The notes under the pieces: model-generated
Databases searched by the model: none
The model's input: only the letters and a program-made list of their open reading frames with translations
What the model was told of the DNA's origin: nothing
Part shown: one piece after another, positions 6,926-14,152 of the stretch
How the letters are laid out: each line of letters starts with the position of its first letter
Numbering within the stretch: the stretch's first letter is position 1
Translations under genes and position numbers: made by a program
From: a virus
Virus record (IMG/VR): IMGVR_UViG_3300045922_000405
Location: 1 to 36,461 of that record
Length of the DNA stretch: 36,461 nucleotides
Direction: 5' to 3' (one strand)

Positions 6926-7834
6926 CTAGAGGCCTACATAGCGGGCATTGTAGGCGATGAAGATCTGGGTCGTCGAAGTGGCCGCCGTGCCGGTGGCCAG
7001 GAGATCATTTGCGCCGTCGGGGACATCCGCCCGACTGGCCAGATGGAACGTCGTGAGGTCGCTGTCGTCGCTCAGAAGCGCTGTGCGATCGACGCCGTCC
7101 TGGTCGATCACCGTTGCTACGCCGTAGCTCGTGTCGATGATGTACGACTGGCCGGCGCTAAGGCTGACCCCGGTGAAATCGAGTTTCTCGCCGGTCGTCA
7201 CGTTGCGGATTACCGGATCGGTAATCGGACCAATGATGGTGATTCTCGGCGAGGCGCGCCAGGTTCCCGGGTAGCGCACGGTCGCTGCCTGGTCGATGAT
7301 GGATGAGCCGACAGCCCAGGGGATCGCGAGCGGGATGTCGAAGGCATCATCACTCGCGGCAAGCTCAAAACTCACACTCGCGCCGGCGGGGTCGTAGAAC
7401 GTCGGGTCGTCGGCGCGCAGCGTGATGGCCGTTCGCTGGTGCCGTCCCATCCGATCGCGACTGGCGTAGTCGAAATCTCCGGTATAGTGGCAGTCGAGTT
7501 GCCGTGTTGCGCCGTTCGGGAGCGACCAGCGAAGCTGGAGCGGTGCATCGCTCGGCGCAAACAGCGCCAGCAGCGCATCGCGCCGCTCGTAGGTCTGCGC
7601 CAGCGTGCGCCCGGCGAGGCCGAACACCAGGGTGAGCGTGCGCGGACGCAGGCGATGACCGAGATCCGTCGCGCCGTTTTGCAGCGGGCCTTGCTGGCTC
7701 TCGCGCTGCACGGGCGTCATGCCCACCCCCTGCTCGGCCTCCAGCCAGGCGATCGTTGACGGCGTAATATCGGCCTCGTGGCGCGGGATTGCGGTCGCCA
7801 CGCCGTTACGGATCACGAGGAGCGGCGCTTCCAT
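6926..7834 (-). CDS. Distal tail protein (Dit, Sipho_tail-like)
   Basis: This is a 302-residue protein whose ATG overlaps the tape-measure stop as TAATG. The N-terminal half has the Dit pattern: LGHRLRPRTLTLVFGLAGRTLAQTYERRDALLALFAP, LQLRWSLPNGATRQLDCHYTG and a strand-rich end, followed by RTAITLRADDPTFYDP, which marks the join to the C-terminal domain. Position right after the tape measure is canonical for Dit, which forms the hexameric hub that carries receptor-binding parts. The C-terminal half is a beta-rich module with ITIIGPITDPVIRNVTTGEKL, typical of longer Dit variants. Confidence 0.88.
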   Translation of the reverse strand: MEAPLLVIRNGVATAIPRHEADITPSTIAWLEAEQGVGMTPVQRESQQGPLQNGATDLGHRLRPRTLTLVFGLAGRTLAQTYERRDALLALFAPSDAPLQLRWSLPNGATRQLDCHYTGDFDYASRDRMGRHQRTAITLRADDPTFYDPAGASVSFELAASDDAFDIPLAIPWAVGSSIIDQAATVRYPGTWRASPRITIIGPITDPVIRNVTTGEKLDFTGVSLSAGQSYIIDTSYGVATVIDQDGVDRTALLSDDSDLTTFHLASRADVPDGANDLLATGTAATSTTQIFIAYNARYVGL

Positions 7835-10617
7835 TAGAGTCCCTCCGCCAGAAGTTGCTGTGTGCGCTGGAGGTCGATCAGGCGCTCCTCGTCGAACGGG
7901 CCGCTGGTGGTGACCGTGGTGTAGTAGTTGTAGGTCACGCTCTGGCCTCCGCCGCCCACCATATTCCGGGTCTGATCCGCCGGCATAATCGTGCCGGCCT
8001 GCTCCGGGACGAACAGTTCTGGCCCCAACTCGCCTACCAAGTAGCGGTTGCCGGGAAACACATCGCCGCCGCGCGCTTTCGCCGCCGGGTTCCCGCCGCC
8101 GCCGCTGCCGGGACTGCCTTCCGAGCTATACCGCGTGACCACATCCGTAACGACGCGCGAGGGGATGGCGCGCAGTGTGGCCGCGTAGTCGCTGGCCTCG
8201 CCGCCTTTCTCAACGAAGTTGGCAACGGCTTCAGCGACGTACTCTTTGCTCATCTCGGTCATCGCGCGCTCGGTGGCGACGGCGGCGGCTTCCTGGTCGC
8301 GCAACGTGCCAATCAGGCTGGTGATGTTGCCGCTCGACGACGATGCAAAATCATCGATCGCTCCGGCCATTGCCAGGAACGTGCTGGCCGTGCTGCTCTG
8401 CTGCAGGCCGTATTCCTCCTCAAGTGCGCGCGTGATGGCCGCGGCGTGCTCCTTGGAGAGGTTGCCGAGTTGCGCCTGGCCGACCGTGTAGTCGATGAGC
8501 ATCTGGCCGAGATGCGCGCGCTGTGCCGCTTGCTGCGCGGCGTAGCTGGTCGCCTGCGCCATCTCCGCGTCGGCGTAGGCGGCCTGCTCCGCAGCGATCT
8601 GCGCCTCCAGCGCCCGGCGCTGCTCGTCGCTGGTCGCCTTGCGCATCTCGGCCTCAAGCGCAGCGATCTTCGCGCCGTACTCCGCCTGGCGTTTCTCGGC
8701 CTCGTTCAGGAACTGTGCTTCCGTGGCGACGTATTTCGCCAGCGCCGCCGGGCCGTCCTGTGCGAGCGTCTTCTCGATCTGCTGGCCGAGCTTTTCGATT
8801 TCGCCGGCGGTGAGCATGACCTGACCGGTCATGGCATCAAAGCCGGCGCTCATCGCTGCGGTCGCCGCCGTGGCGGTGTGGCTTGCCGCCGCTTCGGCCA
8901 GCGCGGCCTGGGTCAAGCTGTCGAGATTCGCGGTGGCAACCTGGAGCGAGTCGCGCATCTGGTTGATCCGCGCGATCTCCTGCTCCATCTGCGCGTCGCT
9001 CACCATCCCGGCAGCGGCGCGCCGACCGAGACTCTCCACCTCGCTCTCGATCATCGACCGCAACTGATCCACCGTGCCAGCAGCGGCGGCAACGGCGGTG
9101 TTTGTCTTCAGTTGACTGGCATTGTAGGCGTCGAGCGCCGCGGTGCTGGCGTTCCACCACTCGTGGCCTTCCAGCAGGCTCTGCGTCGCCGTCTGTACCT
9201 TGTCGTTGAAGTCGTTGACGACAAACGCCGCTGCTGCCACCCCGGCGGCAAGCAGTGCAAACGGAGCAACCGCGGCGGCAGCGGCAGCGGCCTTGGCGAG
9301 CAAGCCCGTCGTTGCGGTGGAAAGCGCCGCAATCATCACCGGGAGCTGCGTCGCCGCGTAGGCCAGCGTGGCTGCGCCGAGTCCGATGAGCGCCGGCACG
9401 GCGAGCGCCTGGATGGTCTCGCTGTGCGCAAGCACCAGCTGCACGCCGCTGTCGAGCGCACCGATCGCCGTCGTCGCCGCCTCCGCCAGCGCCGACAGCA
9501 CCGGCAGCACGGCAGAGCCGATCGTGATCTGCAGTCCTTCGAGAGCGGACTGCATAATCTTGACCCGGCCTTCGAAGGTGGCGAGCTGTTTCTCGGCGAC
9601 CTCTTTGGCAATGCCGCCGCTGTTGGACAGGCCGGCGCTGAAACTGGCGAGTTCTTCTTCGCCGACGTTCATCAGCGCGACAAAGCCGGCCATCGCCTCG
9701 GTGCCGATGATGGTCTGGAGCGCATTGGCCTGCTGTTGCGCAGTCATGCCCTCCATGCCGCGCTCGAACTCGCCAATGATTTGCGGCAGCGGCTTGAGCG
9801 CCCCCTCCGTGGTGAAGAGGTCGAGTCCGAGCTTCGCCATCGCCTTGGCCGCGCCCTCCGTCGGCGCCGCCAGGCGGATCATCGCGCCGCGCAGCGCCGT
9901 GCCGGCCATCGATCCTTGGATGCCGGCATCACTCATCTTGGCGACGGCAGCGGTCGCATCTTCGAGGCTGACGCCCATCGCGGCTGCGACCGGCGCGACG
10001 TATTTCATCGCCTCGCCGAGTTGGCCGAAGTCGGTGTTCGCGCGGGTCGCAGCGGCCGTCATCACGTCAGCGACCCGCCCGGCTTCGCTCGCCTGAATGT
10101 TGAAGCCACTCAGGATGTTTGAGACGATGTCTGCCGTCCGCCCGAGATCCGTGCCCGACGCGGCGGCGGCGTCGAGCAGGCCCGGCATGGCGGCGACAAT
10201 CTCATTTGTGTCGAAGCCGGCCATGCCCAGGAACTTCATGCCCTCGGCGGCCTGGCTGGCGCTGAAACTCGTCGTCGCGCCCAACTCGCGCGCCGTCGCG
10301 GTCAGCGTGGCGAGTTGCGCATCGGTGGCGCCCGAGATCGCACCAACGTTCGCCATGCCCTGCTCAAAGGCCGCGGCTGTCGTCACACTGGACACGGCAA
10401 ACGCGCCGAGCGCCTGCACGGCGGAGCCGACGGCGTTCGTCGCAATTTCGCCGACGCGCCGCAGCGCGCCAACCATCACCTGCTCGCCGGCGACGACGCC
10501 GGACGCGCTCTCCTTTGCGGCCTTCCCCAGGCCGGTGAGCGCGTCCGACGCCTTGCGGACGCTCGGTGAGGCGTCGTCCTGGCCGGCGACAACTAATTTA
10601 ATCGTATAGGTAGCCAC
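7834..10617 (-). CDS. Tail tape measure protein (TP901 family)
   Basis: This is a 927-residue protein and the longest gene of the window, as expected for a tape measure. Residues about 60-330 match the TP901 core (FEQGMANVGAISGATDAQL, ATTSFSASQAAEGMKFLGMAGF, TDLGRTADIVSNILSGF, FGQLGEAMKYVAPVAAAMG, GIQGSMAGTALRGAMIRLA). A hydrophobic stretch lies around 405-470, followed by long coiled coils (EAEKRQAEYGAKIAALEAEM) and a Gly/Pro-rich end. It starts with GTG at 10617-10615. Its GGAG ribosome site is buried in a hairpin right before the start. The length suggests a tail of roughly 130-140 nm if 1.5 angstrom per residue holds. Confidence 0.93.
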   Translation of the reverse strand: MATYTIKLVVAGQDDASPSVRKASDALTGLGKAAKESASGVVAGEQVMVGALRRVGEIATNAVGSAVQALGAFAVSSVTTAAAFEQGMANVGAISGATDAQLATLTATARELGATTSFSASQAAEGMKFLGMAGFDTNEIVAAMPGLLDAAAASGTDLGRTADIVSNILSGFNIQASEAGRVADVMTAAATRANTDFGQLGEAMKYVAPVAAAMGVSLEDATAAVAKMSDAGIQGSMAGTALRGAMIRLAAPTEGAAKAMAKLGLDLFTTEGALKPLPQIIGEFERGMEGMTAQQQANALQTIIGTEAMAGFVALMNVGEEELASFSAGLSNSGGIAKEVAEKQLATFEGRVKIMQSALEGLQITIGSAVLPVLSALAEAATTAIGALDSGVQLVLAHSETIQALAVPALIGLGAATLAYAATQLPVMIAALSTATTGLLAKAAAAAAAVAPFALLAAGVAAAAFVVNDFNDKVQTATQSLLEGHEWWNASTAALDAYNASQLKTNTAVAAAAGTVDQLRSMIESEVESLGRRAAAGMVSDAQMEQEIARINQMRDSLQVATANLDSLTQAALAEAAASHTATAATAAMSAGFDAMTGQVMLTAGEIEKLGQQIEKTLAQDGPAALAKYVATEAQFLNEAEKRQAEYGAKIAALEAEMRKATSDEQRRALEAQIAAEQAAYADAEMAQATSYAAQQAAQRAHLGQMLIDYTVGQAQLGNLSKEHAAAITRALEEEYGLQQSSTASTFLAMAGAIDDFASSSSGNITSLIGTLRDQEAAAVATERAMTEMSKEYVAEAVANFVEKGGEASDYAATLRAIPSRVVTDVVTRYSSEGSPGSGGGGNPAAKARGGDVFPGNRYLVGELGPELFVPEQAGTIMPADQTRNMVGGGGQSVTYNYYTTVTTSGPFDEERLIDLQRTQQLLAEGL

Positions 10618-10642
10618 GCGGCTCCGTCGGTGCTGGAGCCGC
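10618..10642 (-). promoter_or_regulatory. Hairpin sequestering the tape-measure ribosome site
   Basis: On the minus strand GCGGCTCC pairs with GGAGCCGC around a 9-base loop, and the GTG start follows at once. The only Shine-Dalgarno match (GGAG) lies in the 3' arm, so initiation should need the hairpin to open. A short frame starting at ATG 10654-10652 (18 codons, stop 10600-10598) runs through the hairpin and past the GTG and could open it by coupling. Confidence 0.5.
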
Positions 10643-10662
10643 GTCGGTGCGCATGAGGGGGG

Positions 10663-11153
10663 TTAGCGGCGCCGACGCGGAGGGTATTTCAGCGCACGGG
10701 CCTGGGCCTCAATGTTGAGGCAGGCCAGATGGTCGCGGACCGTCGTAATGGGAATCTGAGCTAACTCCTGCGGCGTGCAGTGATACACGTCGCGACACAG
10801 GAGCAGCTCCAAATATTCTGGTGGCTGTGGTCCGTTGGTCCACAGATGTTGCCACAGCCGCCAGGTTAGGCTTTTGGGTCAGTGTCCTCGCTGGGCTTGC
10901 CATAGGCGATGGCGAAGATCGCGGCCCAGATTTTGTGCAACTGATTGATCGGGACGCGGGCGAGTGTTTCCTCGCCGCCAACCAGGACGCGGGCAAAGAA
11001 GTCGAGCGACTCCTCGTCCGTGACCTCGCCGCGCCGGGCGCGACTGAGGAAGCGCAAGTCGCTGGCGAACATCTTCGAGTCGTCGACAGCAATCTCCAGC
11101 AACGGCTCGGCGAGCTCGTCGGGGGCGGCGCGGCCTTTTTGACGTGTAGCCAT
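10663..11153 (-). CDS. Tail assembly chaperone, frameshifted form (GT)
   Basis: A -1 frameshift at C CCA AAA (10878-10872) fuses the 95-residue G protein to a 69-residue extension ending at TAA 10665-10663. In the -1 frame a TGA (10881-10879) sits right before the slip site, so the extension opens only there and has no ordinary upstream start. The extension reads as real protein (SLTWRLWQHLWTNGP, YLELLLCRDVYHCTPQELA, DHLACLNIEAQARALKYPP, basic RRRR end) and resembles T domains of lambda-like GT proteins. A stem-loop lies 12 bases downstream of the slip site. GT binds the tape measure while G polymerises. Known family logic makes this likely, though the efficiency is not visible. Confidence 0.82.
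10823..10878 (-). promoter_or_regulatory. Programmed -1 frameshift signal
   Basis: The slippery heptamer CCCAAAA fits X XXY YYZ in the zero frame (GAC CCA AAA GCC TAA). Downstream GGCTGTGG (10859-10852) can pair with CCACAGCC (10830-10823). An internal CTGTGG offers a competing partner, so a pseudoknot or alternate stem is possible. Confidence 0.8.
10866..11153 (-). CDS. Tail assembly chaperone, short form (G)
   Basis: This is a 95-residue protein. The start at 11153 has AAGGAG 6 bases upstream. The longer open frame has no support. It is helical and acidic, with FASDLRFLSRARRGEVTDEESLDFFARVLVGG. It lies between the major tail protein and the tape measure, the fixed position of G/GT chaperones that coat the tape measure during tail assembly. 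Its last codons carry the slippery heptamer C CCA AAA two codons before the stop. Confidence 0.85.
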   Translation of the reverse strand: MATRQKGRAAPDELAEPLLEIAVDDSKMFASDLRFLSRARRGEVTDEESLDFFARVLVGGEETLARVPINQLHKIWAAIFAIAYGKPSEDTDPKA

Positions 11154-11244
11154 GAGGGGCTCCTTTCGTGCTAACGGGTCACCGTCTATATGGTGGTGCG
11201 CCAAGTGGGCGAGGCGAGCCCCCGCACTCCTCGGCACTCAGCGC

Positions 11245-11715
11245 CTACGGGGGCGGGATCACGTCTTCGGTGACGCCCGGCGTAAGCACCTTGAACATGC
11301 TCGGTACGGGCGTGGGGTCGTTCGAGATGCCGCGCGGATACTGGAACTCCGAGATCGGCGCCGGGTCACACGTGTAGCGCAAATCGCCGGGCGCGCCGCC
11401 CTGCGGCGACCAGCGTACCTGCACCTCGGTGTCGTCTTCCCAGAACCCCAGGACGGTCTGGAATGCCTCGTCGCTGGACGAGGTGAAAAGGATCTTCACC
11501 TCAATATCCATCGCTTCGAGCTTACCACTTTTAACAATGGCCTTCCGGCCATCGAGGGTGTGCATGGTACCGGTCTGCCGCGATTGCGGCTGCGGCTCGA
11601 TCGCATTCGCACTGCCGCTGATGTTGACCCATGTCATGTCTTCCGGGTCATCCAGGACGGCGGCAATTTCAATGAGGCAATCGATGCCGGAAACGGCGGT
11701 TGTGGTTTGAGCCAT
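11245..11715 (-). CDS. Major tail protein
   Basis: This is a 156-residue protein starting at ATG 11715 with AAGGAG 6 bases upstream. It begins MAQTTTAVSGIDCLIEIAA and is beta-rich (MTWVNISGSANAIEPQPQSRQTGTM, LEAMDIEVKILFTSS, FWEDDTEVQVRWSPQGG). It lies just upstream of the G/GT chaperones, which is the conserved place of the tail-tube protein in siphoviruses. Only the position and general fold character support the call. A copy of the dispersed 15-mer (11730-11744) lies directly upstream of its ribosome site. Confidence 0.78.
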   Translation of the reverse strand: MAQTTTAVSGIDCLIEIAAVLDDPEDMTWVNISGSANAIEPQPQSRQTGTMHTLDGRKAIVKSGKLEAMDIEVKILFTSSSDEAFQTVLGFWEDDTEVQVRWSPQGGAPGDLRYTCDPAPISEFQYPRGISNDPTPVPSMFKVLTPGVTEDVIPPP

Positions 11716-11729
11716 GCGAGTCTCCTTGT

Positions 11730-11744
11730 GGCCATTGGCCACAC
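11730..11744 (+). repeat. Copy 2 of GGCCATTGGCCACAC
   Basis: This is an exact copy of the dispersed 15-mer, here extended to GTGGCCATTGGCCACAC. It lies in the gap between the tail terminator gene and the major tail gene. On the transcript it can form a TGTGGCC/GGCCACA hairpin just before the AAGGAG of the major tail gene. Confidence 0.9.
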
Positions 11745-11745
11745 A

Positions 11746-12168
11746 CTAAAACAGATGGACGGCCACGGGGATCACCTCGTGGAGATAGGCAGTCCCGCCA
11801 ATCAGCGCCAGATCGCGCGCTTCTGAACGGTCGTCATAGGCGAGCATCTTCCACGCCGTGTGGCGGGTGTTCGCGAGCAGCACCGCGCCGATCTGCGCCT
11901 CCAGGTCGTCGAGCGCATTCTCGGCGTTGGCCGGTGTCCACCCGGCGGCGACATCGCGGTAGAGGACGAACGTATGCACATCGACCACCAGCGTGGCGCG
12001 ACTGCCGCTCATCGTCAGGCGCTCACGCAGCGATGATGCCGACGTGATGCAAATGACCGGACTCTGACCGTCGAAATCGTCGGCCTGGTGGTCATAGATC
12101 TGCTGTGCGGCGGGGACGCCGGCGGTAAGCAGAGCCGCAATGGCGGCGCGAACGGCTTTGCGGTTCAC
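11746..12168 (-). CDS. Tail terminator / minor tail protein
   Basis: This is a 140-residue protein. It begins with GTG 12168-12166, overlapping the upstream TGA in GTGA, with GAGGAG 6 bases before. The upstream-extended reading in this frame is not supported. Features are NRKAVRAAIAALLTAGVPAAQQIYDHQADDFDGQSPVICITSAS, then beta strands with TLVVDVHTFVLYRD and WTPANAENALDDLEAQIG. This pattern and position, between a gp10-like protein and the major tail protein, match tail terminator proteins (lambda gpU / DUF3168-like) that cap the tail and join it to the head. Confidence 0.7.
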   Translation of the reverse strand: MNRKAVRAAIAALLTAGVPAAQQIYDHQADDFDGQSPVICITSASSLRERLTMSGSRATLVVDVHTFVLYRDVAAGWTPANAENALDDLEAQIGAVLLANTRHTAWKMLAYDDRSEARDLALIGGTAYLHEVIPVAVHLF

Positions 12169-12536
12169 GGCAACTCCTCGATCAGCGCCGTGGCGGCGGC
12201 CTGGGCGATGGCGTTCTGCTGCTGGTAGGTGTTTTTGTACACCGCATATCGCCCGCCCTTCTCCGTTTCCCATCGTGCCCCGTACACGGCCGGGCGTCCG
12301 CCGCGCGGATTGCGCGCCGACGGGTCGAGGAAGAGCTCACCCCTCAACCCCGACTGCTTCACGCGGTGGCTTCCGCGCCAGGCGCCGCTTTTGACCGGCG
12401 TGTTGGCAATGGCGTAGCGGCTCGCCGCCGCCAGGCCGAACTGCACCGAGCGGCCGAGGGCGCCGTCGGGCCGCATTGCGGCGAGCGCCAGGAGGCAGGC
12501 GGCCTGAGCCTCTTGTAGTCCCTCGATCGTGCTCAT
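12165..12536 (-). CDS. HK97 gp10-like head-tail joining / tail completion protein
   Basis: This is a 123-residue protein with an ATGA overlap to the upstream gene at 12536-12533. The core pattern AASRYAIANTPVKSGAWRGSHRV, followed by YGARWETEKGGRYAVYKN, is what HK97 gp10-family proteins show (helix, then T-P-x-x-S-G-x-L/W and R/S strands). It is thought to take part in head-tail joining. The position in the connector cluster agrees. Confidence 0.72.
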   Translation of the reverse strand: MSTIEGLQEAQAACLLALAAMRPDGALGRSVQFGLAAASRYAIANTPVKSGAWRGSHRVKQSGLRGELFLDPSARNPRGGRPAVYGARWETEKGGRYAVYKNTYQQQNAIAQAAATALIEELP

Positions 12537-12880
12537 CGCTGGAGATCCTCCACAATCAGCGCGTGGAAGCGACTCCCGCGCCAGACCCACGCGCCGACGC
12601 CGCGAATCGGGTAGTCGCGTCCGTCCACCACCAGGATGTCGCCAAGACGCATATCGAGCGCGCCGTCGGCGTAGGTCTCCAGGAGTTGGACGGTACTCTC
12701 GGTAATCAGGCGCTCCAGGATTTCGCCTTTACCGCCCGGATCGGCGGGGTCGAGCGGCGTACAGCGCAGCGTGGCGCTGGTGAGGTACGGCGCAGGCACG
12801 GCGCGTTTCCCGGCAACCGAGGCCGGCGGGCGCTTCGTCGTGAATGGCACCGTGGCTATGCGGCGGAAACTGGCGCTCAT
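12533..12880 (-). CDS. Head-tail adaptor / head completion protein
   Basis: This is a 115-residue protein starting MSASFRRIATVPFTTKRP, with an ATGA overlap at its start and another at its end. It is beta-rich, with a strand pair near LGDILVVDGRDYPIRGVGAWVWRGSRFHALIVEDLQ that looks like head-tail stopper proteins (SPP1 gp16-like). The assignment rests on this resemblance and the gene order. Alternative: an unrelated minor head protein. Confidence 0.6.
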   Translation of the reverse strand: MSASFRRIATVPFTTKRPPASVAGKRAVPAPYLTSATLRCTPLDPADPGGKGEILERLITESTVQLLETYADGALDMRLGDILVVDGRDYPIRGVGAWVWRGSRFHALIVEDLQR

Positions 12881-13737
12881 CGGCGGCTCGCCTCCCGTCG
12901 AGCGGCGGCGCGGAGTGACTCGGTTGTCACGCCAACCGCCTCCATTGTTGGATGATACAGCGCGAACACCGTCCGACAGCGCCAGTGAAACGGCGGCTGC
13001 ATCATTCTGTCGGCGTAGCGCGGCGTGCCGGTCAACTCGAACGGACGATCGAGTGGTTGGATCTGGCCATGCACGCGCAGGCAACAGCGCGTGGTGCGCT
13101 GGTCGATCGCGGCAATCGCCTGCTTCTGGTAGACGATGCCGCTCCGCTCTTCCGCCGCCGCATAGATGGCGCCGCGCCCCACCCCGTCGAGGCCGAAAAC
13201 GAAGTCGCTCGTTGCGAGGCCCAGGCCGCCCAGGCCGCCCCGCCACAAACTTACCCGTCCATCGCCGAGATCTGGCGCAAAGAGCCGCGCAGCCACGAGG
13301 GCGGGCTCGGCGCCGGTGAGCTCTAACCGGGTCGCCTCGGCCAGGATTTGGCCGCCCGTACCGGTGAGCCAGGCGAGCGCGCGCTCGGTCTCGCTCTGGA
13401 GCAACCGGAGCCGGGCCGGCTCGCTGGCGGCAATGGCCGGCCCGATCGGCAGCGGCACGCCGACATCGGCCATGCGTGCGGCATCGTCGATTGCAGCGGC
13501 GACCACCGCGCGCAGCACCTGGTCACCAGCGGCGGCCAGATCACGACTGGCGGTCGCCTGCACCGCGGCCAGGCTGAGCGGCAGCGTCTCGCGGATGCTC
13601 GCCGCGCCGCCGCGTTGCGCGATGTCCTGGAGTTCGCGGCGCCAGTCGTCGTAGCTGCGCCGGAGCCGCGACTCCAGCGCCGCCTCCAGCGCGGTGAGCG
13701 CGCGGATATGGTCGAGTGCGCCGCTGATGTCAGGCAT
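12877..13737 (-). CDS. Head morphogenesis protein, MuF/SPP1 gp7-like
   Basis: This is a 286-residue protein. The ATG overlaps the previous stop in ATGCCTGA, so the 49 earlier in-frame residues are excluded. The N-terminal 180 residues are helical. The C-terminal region has the conserved phage Mu gpF-like pattern: an Asp-Gln-Arg-Thr-Thr with a nearby Cys pair (DQRTTRCCLRVHGQIQPLDRPF), then PPFHWRCRTVFAL. This minor head protein usually joins the portal and is packaged inside the capsid. In most genomes it comes between portal and scaffold. Here it follows the major capsid gene and a connector, so the module has been rearranged. Confidence 0.85.
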   Translation of the reverse strand: MPDISGALDHIRALTALEAALESRLRRSYDDWRRELQDIAQRGGAASIRETLPLSLAAVQATASRDLAAAGDQVLRAVVAAAIDDAARMADVGVPLPIGPAIAASEPARLRLLQSETERALAWLTGTGGQILAEATRLELTGAEPALVAARLFAPDLGDGRVSLWRGGLGGLGLATSDFVFGLDGVGRGAIYAAAEERSGIVYQKQAIAAIDQRTTRCCLRVHGQIQPLDRPFELTGTPRYADRMMQPPFHWRCRTVFALYHPTMEAVGVTTESLRAAARREASRR

Positions 13738-14143
13738 CGTCGCCCTCCCCCGCGGTGTAATCGACCGCCGGCCCACGGCGCAAGCGAACGCCTTTTGCCA
13801 CGCTGGTGCCGGCAAGGTGCGCCGCCTCCCGAATGCGTCCGATGGCGCTCGCGATCTGGCTGAGTTTCTCGTCGCGCTGACCAACTCTGATGTCGGTCAG
13901 CGTGGCGTAGTACAGCTCCAGACGCTCCAGGCACGTCAGCAGCGCCGCCTGACGCACACGCCGCAGGTGCGCCGGCGTCGCCTCAGCCAGGTCGTCGACA
14001 CCGATACCATCCATTGCGTCCGCGATGGCGTCGGTGTAGTGGCCCTGCGGTTGTCCGCTGGTCGCCTCGACGCTCCAGCCGGCATCGCTGGCCAGACTGC
14101 CGAGATCTCGCGCCAGGCGCGCGGCCAGATCGCTTGCGCTCAT
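13730..14143 (-). CDS. Head-tail connector-like protein
   Basis: This is a 137-residue helical protein with AGGAGG 6 bases before its ATG, starting 9 bases after the major capsid stop. The sequence around VDDLAEATPAHLRRVRQAALLTCLERLELYYATLTDI is consistent with gp6/gp15-type connector subunits, which typically follow the capsid gene. No diagnostic motif is seen, so the call rests mainly on place and helical character. Its end overlaps the MuF-like gene by 8 bases. Confidence 0.58.
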   Translation of the reverse strand: MSASDLAARLARDLGSLASDAGWSVEATSGQPQGHYTDAIADAMDGIGVDDLAEATPAHLRRVRQAALLTCLERLELYYATLTDIRVGQRDEKLSQIASAIGRIREAAHLAGTSVAKGVRLRRGPAVDYTAGEGDDA

Positions 14144-14152
14144 CGGTTCCTC

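Noticed and set aside
7789-10122. 777-codon plus-strand frame opposite the tape measure
   Set aside because: It is antisense to a clear TP901 tape measure, is Arg/Ala/His-rich without family signs, and lacks a ribosome site. It is a GC-rich shadow.
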